Positions 1 through 8,013 of a DNA stretch of 19,896 nt are shown in pieces. Positions within the stretch are counted from its first letter, which is position 1. Every line of letters starts with the position of its first letter. The stretch is from Schaedlerella sp. (GTDB taxonomy: Bacteria > Bacillota > Clostridia > Lachnospirales > Lachnospiraceae): contig JAHHTO010000029.1 of assembly GCA_020024595.1 (NCBI GenBank), forward strand, positions 1 through 19,896, in the 5' to 3' direction. Below the pieces are notes generated by a model, which worked only from the letters and a program-made list of their open reading frames with translations, searched no databases and was not told the DNA's origin. Both the position numbers and the translations under genes were made by a program.

Positions 1-93
1 ACAGGAGCCCACACAGTCTCCATCTGGGCGGATATGTCCGCCCAGCGCAACTGTCTGTATCCCGTTCAGTATCTCTGTCAATGCAATACTCAT
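1..93 (-). CDS. nrnA: NrnA-type DHH phosphoesterase, N-terminal fragment
   Basis: Only the first 31 codons are inside the window; the gene continues past the left edge. The translation begins MSIALTEILNG and goes on to ALGGHIRPDGDCVGSC, which matches the N-terminal DHH-family motif where a His and Asp-x-Asp set starts the metal site. In Firmicutes NrnA degrades short oligoribonucleotides and dephosphorylates pAp, and its gene commonly follows rbfA. The ATG overlaps the rbfA stop codon as ATGA, so translation is probably coupled, and a GGTGAAGAGGA stretch inside rbfA supplies the ribosome binding site. Family assignment is good from motif and context; the C-terminal DHHA1 domain cannot be seen here. 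Confidence 0.85.
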   Translation of the reverse strand, partial: MSIALTEILNGIQTVALGGHIRPDGDCVGSC

Positions 94-464
94 TCCTCTT
101 CACCATCTTTCAAATCTCTGGTCAATTCATTGATTTTTCTGCTCATATTTACCCCATACTCAATAGATTGATCCAGAACAAACCGGATTTCTGGAGTATT
201 TCGCATATTTAAAGTTCTTGCAAGTTCACGGCGGATATATCCTTCCGCACTCTGAAGGCCTTTGATCGTATCGTTCTGTGCCTTCTCATCACCAAACACA
301 CTGATATATGCCTTACATGTCTTCAGATCCGGTGCTACTTCCACCGCAACGACTGAAGTCATCGGTGCCACACGTGGGTCTTTGATCCCCCCACGCAGAA
401 TGTTGCTCAATTCTCTTAAAACTTCCGCATTTACTCTTGTATTCTTAATGCTGTTTTTTCTCAT
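90..464 (-). CDS. rbfA: 30S ribosome-binding factor RbfA
   Basis: The product is 124 residues, the normal RbfA length. It contains the compact KH-like fold signature: an N-terminal helix (RVNAEVLRELSNIL), the segment DPRVAPMTSVVAVEVAPDL, and a central ARTLNMRNTPEIRF stretch. RbfA binds the immature 30S subunit and helps 16S rRNA 5'-end maturation. The ATG overlaps the infB stop by 4 bp (ATGA), and GGAGAGAAA at the end of infB serves as ribosome binding site, so it is probably translated by coupling within the nusA-infB operon. Downstream, its own stop overlaps nrnA in the same way. Nothing about it is unusual. Confidence 0.96.
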   Translation of the reverse strand: MRKNSIKNTRVNAEVLRELSNILRGGIKDPRVAPMTSVVAVEVAPDLKTCKAYISVFGDEKAQNDTIKGLQSAEGYIRRELARTLNMRNTPEIRFVLDQSIEYGVNMSRKINELTRDLKDGEEE

Positions 465-3211
465 TTTCTCTCCACTTCTACCATCTTATAGGCCTCTACA
501 AGATCGCCTTCTTTGATGTCATTATAATTTTCAAATACAAATCCGCATTCATATCCTGCTCGTACTTCCTTGACATCATCTTTGAATCTCTTCAATGATG
601 CAAGCGGTCCATCAAAGATCACAATTCCATCACGTGTCAGGCGTACAGAACAATTTCTTTCAAAAATACCATCCTGAACATAAGAACCTGCAATCGTTCC
701 AACACCGGACGCCTTAAATGTCTGGCGGACTTCTGCGTGACCGAGTACCTTCTCTTCAAAGATTGGATCAAGCATTCCCTTCATTGCAGCTTCCACATCT
801 TCGATCGCATTGTAGATAACACGGTATAGTCTCATGTCAACACCTTCACGCTCTGCAATTTCCTTTGCTGTTACATCCGGACGCACATTAAATCCGATAA
901 TAATCGCATTGGATGCAGATGCGAGAATTACGTCAGACTCATTAATCGCACCAACACCTCCGTGAATGATTTTGATTACTACTTCCTCATTGGACAGCTT
1001 CAAAAGACTCTGCTTCAACGCCTCTACTGACCCCTGAACATCTGCTTTCACAACAATGTTCAATTCTTTTAAATTTCCTTCCTGAATCTGAGTAAACAAG
1101 TCATCCAGAGACATCTTGGACTTTGTATCTTCCAGAAGTTTCACTTTGTTCTGTGCAATAAATGTCTCTGCAAAATTCCTTGCCTCTTTCTCAGACTCAC
1201 AGCTTACAAATACTTCGCCTGCATTTGGTACATCATTCAATCCTAGAATCTCAACTGGCTGAGACGGTCCTGCCTCTTTTACACGTCTTCCTCTGTCATC
1301 CATCATGGCTCTGACTCTTCCATGTGCACTTCCGGCTGCAATTGCATCTCCCACATGAAGTGTACCCTTCTGAACGAGAACAGTTGCCACAGAACCTTTT
1401 CCTTTATCAAGCTTTGCTTCAATCACGAGACCTCTTGCAGAGCGATTCGGATTTGCCTTCAATTCCATAACTTCTGCTGTCAGAAGCACCATTTCCAATA
1501 GTTCCTGAATACCTTCTTTAGTATGTGCAGATACTGGAACAAAAATAGTACTTCCGCCCCAGTCTTCCGGAATCAGCTCATACTCTGTCAGTTCCTGTTT
1601 CACACGTTCGATATTGGCACTCGGCTTATCAATCTTGTTGATCGCCACGATAATCTCAATTCCTGCTGCTTTTGCGTGGTTGATTGCTTCTACTGTCTGC
1701 GGCATAACACCATCATCTGCAGCTACCACAAGAATTGCGATATCTGTGGAACTTGCTCCACGCATACGCATTGCAGTAAATGCCTCATGTCCCGGGGTAT
1801 CCAAAAATGTAATAGTCTCTCCGTTTACTTCTACCTCAGATGCTCCAATATGCTGGGTAATTCCACCTGCCTCACGATCTGTTACGCGAGAATCGCGGAT
1901 TGCATCCAAAAGAGAGGTTTTACCGTGATCAACGTGTCCCATAACGCAGACAACAGGAGATCGTTTCACCATCGTGGATTCATCCTCTTCCTCTTCCTTC
2001 AGAAGTTCCTCAATCACATCCACTACTTCTTCTTTTTCACAAAGAATTTCAAATTCCATTGCAATTTCTTCTGCTGTGTCAAAGTCAATTTCCTGATTTA
2101 CAGTTACAATCTTGCCCTGCATGAACAATTTCTTAACAATCACTGATGGAACAATCTTCATCTTATCCGCAAGTTCTTTAATTGTAAGCACTTCAGGAAT
2201 GATAATCTGCTTGATTTCCTCTACCTTCTCCTGTTTTGGCTGTGGTTTTTTGAGTTCTGCCACTGGTTTCTGTTTCTTGCCTTTTTTACCTTTATTCTCA
2301 AATTCACCCTCGCGAAGTTCTTTCTTCTTATAATCTTTCTCTTTGTCTTTTCCTTTATTTCTCTGACTCTTCTGCTGTTCTACCATTGGTGCAGGAATAG
2401 AATCACGGTCATCTCTGCGTCCTCCCTGTCTGCCTTGTGGTCGTGCATTTCCGCGGTCATTTCTATCACCACGGTTATTGTCTCCACGCTGTGAACGGTC
2501 TCCTCTTTCATTATCTGAAAAACGTCTTCCCTGGCCATCATTCTGTGAACGTCGGAAACTCTGTCCTGAACCTCTCTGTCCTTCCTCCTGACCTCGTCTG
2601 TTCTGCGGTCTGCTTCCATTGCCGCCATCCGAAAAGCGTCTTCCCTGACCCTGTGGTCTTGTGTCTCTATTACGGGAATGCTGCTCCTGTACAACATTCT
2701 GGCTTCGTTGCTGCTTTTCCGTCACTTTCTGTACCGGTTCCTGTACTTTTTCTACTTTTGGTGCTGCAGCTGCTGGCTTTTCCTGTGTGTGTGCCGGTGT
2801 ATTTCCCTGGGAATGTACCGGTTCTGCTCCATGTGGACGTGTTGTTGCACTTCCTTGCGGGCGCTGTCCTGGTCTTGCCCCCTGGCTCTGAGGACGTCCC
2901 CCGGAACGTCCCTGTCCTTTTCCTACATTCTTTGCATTCTGTGGACGGAATACCTGTACAATCGTTTTCTTTTTCGGTGAAGCATCCTCTTTCTTTTCTT
3001 TCTCTGATCCACTTCCTTCCGATTTCATGGACTCCTTAGACGTTGTTTCAGACTTTCTGCCAAACTCCTTCTTCATTTCCTCTACAATATTCTCTTCCAA
3101 AGAACTCATATGACTCTTCACTTCCACCTGTTTCTTTTCCAGCGCTTCCATCAGCATTTTATTCTCAATCCCCAGTTCTTTCGCCAGTTCATGCACTCTC
3201 ATTTTTGTCAT
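461..3211 (-). CDS. infB: Translation initiation factor IF-2
   Basis: This 916-residue GTPase positions initiator fMet-tRNA on the 30S subunit and promotes subunit joining. Residues 1-50 form a small IF2_N-like domain. Residues about 55-335 are low complexity, rich in Gly, Arg, Gln, Asp and Lys, and include the imperfect repeat GRRFSD near 190 and 228. A second IF2_N domain follows (TIKELADKMKIVPSVIVKKL, about 343-362). The G domain shows GHVDHGKT (425-432), DTPGH (471-475), NKID (525-528) and SAHTKEG (about 561). The remainder covers domains II to IV. The ATG at 3211 has AAAGGAGGT about 10 nt upstream; the ATG three codons later is too far from that site. The gene lies 17 bp after ylxQ and overlaps rbfA. 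Confidence 0.98.
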   Translation of the reverse strand: MTKMRVHELAKELGIENKMLMEALEKKQVEVKSHMSSLEENIVEEMKKEFGRKSETTSKESMKSEGSGSEKEKKEDASPKKKTIVQVFRPQNAKNVGKGQGRSGGRPQSQGARPGQRPQGSATTRPHGAEPVHSQGNTPAHTQEKPAAAAPKVEKVQEPVQKVTEKQQRSQNVVQEQHSRNRDTRPQGQGRRFSDGGNGSRPQNRRGQEEGQRGSGQSFRRSQNDGQGRRFSDNERGDRSQRGDNNRGDRNDRGNARPQGRQGGRRDDRDSIPAPMVEQQKSQRNKGKDKEKDYKKKELREGEFENKGKKGKKQKPVAELKKPQPKQEKVEEIKQIIIPEVLTIKELADKMKIVPSVIVKKLFMQGKIVTVNQEIDFDTAEEIAMEFEILCEKEEVVDVIEELLKEEEEDESTMVKRSPVVCVMGHVDHGKTSLLDAIRDSRVTDREAGGITQHIGASEVEVNGETITFLDTPGHEAFTAMRMRGASSTDIAILVVAADDGVMPQTVEAINHAKAAGIEIIVAINKIDKPSANIERVKQELTEYELIPEDWGGSTIFVPVSAHTKEGIQELLEMVLLTAEVMELKANPNRSARGLVIEAKLDKGKGSVATVLVQKGTLHVGDAIAAGSAHGRVRAMMDDRGRRVKEAGPSQPVEILGLNDVPNAGEVFVSCESEKEARNFAETFIAQNKVKLLEDTKSKMSLDDLFTQIQEGNLKELNIVVKADVQGSVEALKQSLLKLSNEEVVIKIIHGGVGAINESDVILASASNAIIIGFNVRPDVTAKEIAEREGVDMRLYRVIYNAIEDVEAAMKGMLDPIFEEKVLGHAEVRQTFKASGVGTIAGSYVQDGIFERNCSVRLTRDGIVIFDGPLASLKRFKDDVKEVRAGYECGFVFENYNDIKEGDLVEAYKMVEVERK

Positions 3212-3228
3212 GTTATTTGCTACCTCCT

Positions 3229-3558
3229 TTATGCAATCGTCTCATTGTCAGTTCCCAATTGTTTCTGAATCCCTTTTGCAAATCCTTCGTCCAATACTGC
3301 CAGAGATGCACGGAATTCCTTTCCCATTGCATGACCCAAGGTATCTTTATCTCCGTAAAAATAAATTGGAACCTGATAAAATTCACACATATCCCGAAAC
3401 TTCTTTTTTGTATTCTCCGATGAATTACCGGCCACAATCACCAGTGCCGCACGTCCGGTCTTTACTTCCCGTTCCGTCATAAACTCTCCGCTTACCGTAC
3501 GGCCTGCCTTTGTAGCAAGCCCAATCAAAGCCAGTACTCTATCTTGCTTCAATCTCAC
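3229..3558 (-). CDS. ylxQ: L7Ae-family RNA-binding protein YlxQ
   Basis: The product is 109 residues with the L7Ae/L30e/Gadd45 fold signature: VLALIGLATKAGRTVSGEF at the N-terminus, then AALVIVAGNSSENTKKKF, a basic strand-helix typical of kink-turn binders. In Bacillus the equivalent protein sits between ylxR and infB, and an RNA-binding role is the family expectation; its cellular target is not established. The start is GTG at 3558, inside the end of ylxR (20-bp overlap), with AAGGAG 4 nt before the GTG. That spacing is short, so the in-frame TTG two codons later is a possible alternative. The operon position strongly supports the call. Confidence 0.9.
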   Translation of the reverse strand: MRLKQDRVLALIGLATKAGRTVSGEFMTEREVKTGRAALVIVAGNSSENTKKKFRDMCEFYQVPIYFYGDKDTLGHAMGKEFRASLAVLDEGFAKGIQKQLGTDNETIA

Positions 3559-3817
3559 TCATCTCCTTTTCCAGACGCTCATAAACTTCTGTCGGAATTG
3601 CCTGCTTGAAGGATCGTTCCAGTCCTTTGCATTTTACTGCTTTTGCAAAACATTCTCTCGAATTACAGATATATGCACCGCGTCCGTTTTTCTTTCCTGT
3701 TGTATCCAGAACAAATTCTCCCTCTTCTGTCCGAAGAACCCGAACCAATTCTTTTTTAGGTTTCATTTCACCGCATCCCACACATTTGCGAAGCGGTATT
3801 TTCCGAATTCCTGCCAA
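3539..3817 (-). CDS. ylxR: YlxR / RnpM family RNA-binding protein
   Basis: This small basic protein has the YlxR core: IPLRKCVGCGEMKPKKELVR followed by a GRGAYIC motif and a second Cys. In Bacillus subtilis this family (RnpM) binds RNase P RNA and modulates RNase P. An open frame extends to a GTG at 3826, but nothing like a ribosome binding site precedes that codon. GAGGTGAT lies just before an in-frame TTG at 3817 with 4-6 nt spacing, giving a 92-residue protein starting MAGIRKIPLRKC, so I chose TTG. The GTG is itself part of this Shine-Dalgarno sequence. The gene follows nusA by 20 bp and overlaps ylxQ by 20 bp. Confidence 0.9.
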   Translation of the reverse strand: MAGIRKIPLRKCVGCGEMKPKKELVRVLRTEEGEFVLDTTGKKNGRGAYICNSRECFAKAVKCKGLERSFKQAIPTEVYERLEKEMSEIEAR

Positions 3818-3837
3818 CTGTATCACCTCAGTATCAA

Positions 3838-5007
3838 TTATTCTTCTACAAATTCAATTTCTGGAGCCTCTTCTCCTTCACTTTCCTTGTACTCTTCCTC
3901 ATACTCTCCAACATATCCGTCTTCATCCATCATAGCCATCTGCTCCATATAATCTGCCGGAAGTTCACCTGACTCGATTGCCTGTGTTTCACTCTTGATA
4001 TCAATTTTATATCCTGTCAGACGTGCAGCAAGTCTTGCATTCTGTCCTTCTTTTCCGATTGCAAGAGAAAGCTGATAATCAGGAACAATGACGCTGGCAG
4101 ATTTTTCATCAGGATCAGCCATAACAGAAATAACCTTTGCCGGGCTCAGCGCATTCTCAATCAGAAGCGCTGGATTCTCATCCCAATTGATAATATCAAT
4201 TTTCTCACCACGCAACTCATTTACAACTGCATTGACACGTGCACCGTTCAGACCTACACATGCTCCTACCGGGTCTACGTTCGGATCATTGGACCATACA
4301 GCCATCTTGGTACGAGACCCTGCTTCACGGGCAATACTCTTAATCTCGACTGTTCCGTCCTTTACTTCCGCAACCTCTGCTTCAAACAGACGCTTCACGA
4401 GTTCTGGATGGGTACGAGATACAAGAATTTTGGGACCTTTTGGTGTGTTCTTTACTTCTACAATATATAATTTGATACGGTCTGTAGGATTGAAATGTTC
4501 ACCCTTGACCTGCTCATTCTCAGTCAGCATTGCATCTGCTCTTCCCAGATTAATGCTGATATTCTTTCCAACATACCGTTGTACAATACCGGTTACAATA
4601 TCTTTTTCTTTCTCGAAATACTGATCAAATACAACCTTACGCTCTTCTTCACGAATCTTCTGAAGAATTAAATTCTTTGCATTCTGTGTTGCGATACGCC
4701 CAAATGACTTCGACTCTACCGGAATCTGCGCAATATCTCCAAGATGCAAGGAAGAATCTAATTTTTCCGCATCTTCAAGACTGATTTCTATTGCCGAATC
4801 CATCACTTCCTCAACAACTTCTTTTTCTGCATAAACTGCATAATCACATGTCTCTCGATCCATAATCACCTTAATGTTGTCAGATGTTCCAAAATGATTC
4901 TTACATGCACTGATCAAAGAATTTTCGATGGCATCCATCATCGTATCTTTACTGATGTTTTTCTCCTTCTCCAGAATAGTCAATGCTTCCAGTAATTCTG
5001 TGTTCAT
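3838..5007 (-). CDS. nusA: Transcription termination/antitermination factor NusA
   Basis: The product is 389 residues. Residues 1-125 form the RNA polymerase-binding domain (MNTELLEALTILEKEKNISK). An S1 domain follows (IVTGIVQRYVGKNISINLGR and onward). Two KH domains come next, with VDPVGACVGLNGARVNAVV and the conserved LSLAIGKEGQNARLAARLTG. The protein ends in a short acidic tail and lacks the acidic repeats of enterobacterial NusA, as is usual in Firmicutes. NusA modulates pausing, termination and antitermination. A longer frame opens at TTG 5031, but AGGAGG sits 8 nt before the ATG at 5007, so the first eight codons of the longer frame are the binding site, not protein. It lies 33 bp after rimP. 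Confidence 0.97.
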   Translation of the reverse strand: MNTELLEALTILEKEKNISKDTMMDAIENSLISACKNHFGTSDNIKVIMDRETCDYAVYAEKEVVEEVMDSAIEISLEDAEKLDSSLHLGDIAQIPVESKSFGRIATQNAKNLILQKIREEERKVVFDQYFEKEKDIVTGIVQRYVGKNISINLGRADAMLTENEQVKGEHFNPTDRIKLYIVEVKNTPKGPKILVSRTHPELVKRLFEAEVAEVKDGTVEIKSIAREAGSRTKMAVWSNDPNVDPVGACVGLNGARVNAVVNELRGEKIDIINWDENPALLIENALSPAKVISVMADPDEKSASVIVPDYQLSLAIGKEGQNARLAARLTGYKIDIKSETQAIESGELPADYMEQMAMMDEDGYVGEYEEEYKESEGEEAPEIEFVEE

Positions 5008-5040
5008 TTGTCTTTCCTCCTCTAAAATCAATCTGTTCTT

Positions 5041-5508
5041 CTAAAAATCCAATGCCAAACGTATGAGGGCGATATCACTTTTCAAAAAAGTCTGTGTCGT
5101 GTCGTCTTCATAGACAATCGTCACAGAGTCCTTGTCATATTCTTTGAGGATTCCGGTAAATTCCTTTTGCTTCTCAATAGCACGATATGTTCGTATCTCT
5201 ACCTCTTCGCCCAAACTCCTCTGAAAGTCTTTCTCTTTTTTTAGTGGTCTTCCCAATCCCGGTGAACTCACCTCAAAAATATAAGTATCTTCAATGTAAT
5301 CTTTCTCATCCAGTATATCAGAAAACTTCCGGCTGACCGCCTCACAATCATCCACGGTAATTCCACCCGGCTTGTCAATATAAGCACGCAGATACCATGT
5401 TCCCGCTTCCTTTACATATTCCACATCTACCAGTTCAAATCCAAAACCGGTGACAATCGGCTCCAACAAACCTTCTGTCTGCTGTTCGTACTGCTCTTTC
5501 TTCGACAC
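5041..5508 (-). CDS. rimP: Ribosome maturation factor RimP
   Basis: The product is 155 residues, normal for RimP. The N-terminal alpha/beta domain (LLEPIVTGFGFELVDVEYVK, then YLRAYIDKPGGITVDDCEAV) carries the family hallmark PGGI-DDC. The second half is the SH3-like domain, including the hallmark EVSSPGLGRPL. RimP is needed for late 30S assembly and typically leads the nusA-infB operon, as here. The start is GTG at 5508, with AAAGGAAG about 7 nt upstream; no better start is in frame. The 247 bp upstream hold two inverted repeats but no convincing promoter. Confidence 0.96.
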   Translation of the reverse strand: MSKKEQYEQQTEGLLEPIVTGFGFELVDVEYVKEAGTWYLRAYIDKPGGITVDDCEAVSRKFSDILDEKDYIEDTYIFEVSSPGLGRPLKKEKDFQRSLGEEVEIRTYRAIEKQKEFTGILKEYDKDSVTIVYEDDTTQTFLKSDIALIRLALDF

Positions 5509-5610
5509 GTTATACTTCCTTTCTATTCCCTGTATTATTGTAATTAAAAGGAATCCTATGCGTAACTATCTGACAAAATACACCATCTTTCTAAAAGCGC
5601 ATATCAACAA

Positions 5611-5638
5611 AGAAGAGTGAACTTTCGTTCACTCTTCT
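5611..5638 (-). terminator. Perfect 12-bp hairpin between parC and rimP
   Basis: AGAAGAGTGAAC, loop of four, GTTCACTCTTCT: an uninterrupted 12-bp stem. On the minus strand it is followed by TTTGTTGATATG, a poor U-tract. It lies 118 bp beyond the parC stop and about 100 bp before rimP, so it is best read as a weak or factor-assisted terminator for the spoIIP-parE-parC side, or a processing site if transcripts run into rimP. Confidence 0.5.
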
Positions 5639-5710
5639 GCCTGATCCCTTATGTTTCTGTTGCATAGTATATCACTTTTATTTTCTAAATGCAAGGGATA
5701 TTGCAGAAAT

Positions 5711-5756
5711 ATTGTGAATCCTCATGTAAGGTACAAAAATCAATGAGCTTCACAAT
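5711..5756 (-). repeat. Long interrupted inverted repeat at the parC 3' end
   Basis: ATTGTGAA (5711-5718) is complementary to TTCACAAT (5749-5756), and inside it CTCAT (5721-5725) is complementary to ATGAG (5743-5747). In parC mRNA this forms a two-segment stem that begins at the stop codon itself. No U-run follows, so it looks more like a 3'-end stabilising stem than an intrinsic terminator. Confidence 0.5.
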
Positions 5757-8002
5757 CATCCTCTTGTCTTTGTTCCGGTCCCGTCGCGCTTCGCAGTTTT
5801 TAACCGGTTCAAAGTCACTTCTTTTTCTTTATACAGAACTTTCCTCTCTATCCCTTCTTCAAACAGGTATACATGTTCCAGCTCATCATTCTTTTTCATC
5901 CGAATGCCTCGCACACCAATAGCGCCTTTCTTCTTCTCCGGCACATCTTCTGCCGGGAATCGCAAGAAGAAACCTTCTTTTGTCTGTAACACAACCTGAT
6001 GGTTATCATTCACAACCTGTACACTGATTACTTCATCATCTTCTTGCATCTTTGTCGCTGCAACAGTGCGCTTTGTTACGTGAAATTCTGTTCCTTCCAC
6101 ACGTTTGATCATTCCCTGTTTCGTTACAAACAACAGCTTTGCAAAACGCATCTGCTCAGAATCACAGATCATCACAATCCGCTCCTCCGCACTGGAATAA
6201 TTACTCACATTATCAATTGGTGTTCCCTTATCACGGAATTTTCCATAAGGAAGATCCAACACTTTCACCTGATGCATCTTTCCCGTATCGGTAAAGATAC
6301 AGATCCTTCCGGTATTCATACACTGAACAATGTATTTATTCTCCTTATCTGCAGCTTCCTTATTTCGCTCATATACAGAAGGATCTACCGTTTTTGCATA
6401 GCCAAAGCGGTCCATCAGGAACACCACTTCTTGTTCCTCTATCTTTTTCTCTTCAAATACTGCTTCTTCTGCATTTTCTACAACTGTTCGTCTTTTTCTA
6501 CCATATTCTTTCTTAAACGCATCCAGTTCTTCAATAATCACATTTGCCATGGAATCATAATGGTTCAGAATATCCTCATATCTGCCAATATTCTTCAATG
6601 TCTCTTCATGTTCCTTCTGCAGTGCCTCAATTTCCAATCCAATCAACTTGTAAAGACGCATTTCCAGAATTGCCGTTGCCTGGCGCTCCGTAAACCGCAG
6701 CATGGCTGCCATCTTTTTGGAAATATTACTTTTAAACTTGATATTGTCTGTTACACCGTTCACCAGGCAGGTACGAGCATCCTTGACTGATTTGCTTCCC
6801 CTGAGAATCTCAATGATCAAATCAATAACATCGCAGGCCTTAATCAGTCCTTCCTGTACTTCCTTGCGTTCCAGTTCTTTCGAAAGCAACGTCTTGTATT
6901 TACGGGTTGTCAGTTCAAACTGGAAGTCAACATGATGTTCAATAATCGCTTTTAATCCCAGTGTTTCTGGTCTGCCGTTTGCTACTGCCAGCATATTGAC
7001 ACCAAACGTATCTTCCAGGCGAGTCTTTTTATAAAGCATATTTTTCAGATTTTCTTCATCTGCCCCTCGCTTCAATTCCAGTACGATACGGATCCCTTCC
7101 TTGGAAGACTGATTGGAAATATCTACAATATCAGTTGTTTTCTTTGTCTCCACCAGATTTGCCACATCGTTCAGGAACTTACCGATTCCACTTCCAACCA
7201 TAGTATACGGTATCTCAGAAATAACAAGTTGCTTCTTCCCGCCCTTTAATTCTTCTATTTCTACTTTCCCACGAATCTTGATTTTTCCTTGTCCTGTCTC
7301 ATAAATATCTAGCAGGTCATCTTTATTGACCACAATTCCTCCGGTCGGAAAATCTGGGCCTTTGATATATTTCATCAGCTGTTTTGTGCTGATTTCATCA
7401 TTTTTCATATATGCCTTTACAGCATCAATAACCTCCCCTAGATTATGGGTAGGAATACTCGTTGCCATACCCACTGCAATTCCTTCTGCACCATTGACAA
7501 GCAGATTCGGTACACGCACCGGGAGTACCGTTGGTTCCTTCTCTGTCTCATCAAAGTTTGGACCAAAATCCACCACATTTTTATCCAGGTCTGACAGAAA
7601 AACTTCCTGCGTAAATTTTGCAAGACGCGCCTCTGTATAACGCATGGCAGCAGCTCCATCCCCTTCAATGGAGCCAAAGTTACCATGGCCATCTACCAAT
7701 ATCATTCCTTTTTTAAATTCCTGCGCCATCACGACCAGTGCTTCATAAATAGAACTATCACCATGGGGGTGGTATTTTCCCATCGTATCTCCTACAATAC
7801 GTGCGCACTTTCTATATGGCTTGTCATAACGGATCCCAAGTTCATGCATGTCATACAACGTTCTTCTTTGTACTGGCTTTAAACCGTCACGCACATCAGG
7901 AAGAGCTCTGGCAATGATTACACTCATAGCATAGTCGATATATGATTTTTTCATCAAATCCGAATACTCTGTTCGAATAATCTGTGATTCATTGTTACTC
8001 AT
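5756..8002 (-). CDS. parC: DNA topoisomerase IV-type subunit A (ParC-like)
   Basis: The 748-residue type IIA topoisomerase A subunit cleaves and rejoins DNA. The catalytic tyrosine is Y122 in AAMRYTEARL. The quinolone-contact region reads KYHPHGDSSIYEA, with S83 and E87, the unmutated state. The C-terminal half (about 525 onward) is a beta-pinwheel. At the place where GyrA carries its QRRGGKG box (after GYAKTVDPSVYE, residues about 545-551) this protein has ERNKEAA, so the wrapping motif is missing. KPVQRR rather than KPVHRR also favours ParC. Automatic annotation may well say gyrA. It follows parE by 11 bp with AAGGAG 7 nt before the ATG. A ParC/decatenase role is inference from these motifs. 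Confidence 0.85.
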   Translation of the reverse strand: MSNNESQIIRTEYSDLMKKSYIDYAMSVIIARALPDVRDGLKPVQRRTLYDMHELGIRYDKPYRKCARIVGDTMGKYHPHGDSSIYEALVVMAQEFKKGMILVDGHGNFGSIEGDGAAAMRYTEARLAKFTQEVFLSDLDKNVVDFGPNFDETEKEPTVLPVRVPNLLVNGAEGIAVGMATSIPTHNLGEVIDAVKAYMKNDEISTKQLMKYIKGPDFPTGGIVVNKDDLLDIYETGQGKIKIRGKVEIEELKGGKKQLVISEIPYTMVGSGIGKFLNDVANLVETKKTTDIVDISNQSSKEGIRIVLELKRGADEENLKNMLYKKTRLEDTFGVNMLAVANGRPETLGLKAIIEHHVDFQFELTTRKYKTLLSKELERKEVQEGLIKACDVIDLIIEILRGSKSVKDARTCLVNGVTDNIKFKSNISKKMAAMLRFTERQATAILEMRLYKLIGLEIEALQKEHEETLKNIGRYEDILNHYDSMANVIIEELDAFKKEYGRKRRTVVENAEEAVFEEKKIEEQEVVFLMDRFGYAKTVDPSVYERNKEAADKENKYIVQCMNTGRICIFTDTGKMHQVKVLDLPYGKFRDKGTPIDNVSNYSSAEERIVMICDSEQMRFAKLLFVTKQGMIKRVEGTEFHVTKRTVAATKMQEDDEVISVQVVNDNHQVVLQTKEGFFLRFPAEDVPEKKKGAIGVRGIRMKKNDELEHVYLFEEGIERKVLYKEKEVTLNRLKTAKRDGTGTKTRG

Positions 8003-8013
8003 TCTTTATCTCC

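Noticed and set aside
2437..3039. Long plus-strand open frame (200 codons) opposite infB
   Set aside because: It lies opposite the low-complexity part of infB, has no ribosome binding site or recognisable domain, and is explained by codon bias of the real gene.
3818..3826. GTG start for ylxR and the extended TTG/ATG starts of nusA (5031), gpr (12369) and rpsT (12560)
   Set aside because: In each case the longer frame translates the Shine-Dalgarno sequence or its spacer; the downstream start has proper spacing.
5537..5565. Possible rimP operon promoter (TTACGC, 17 bp, TACAAT on the minus strand)
   Set aside because: The -35 matches consensus at only two positions; it may be real, but the evidence is too weak to annotate.
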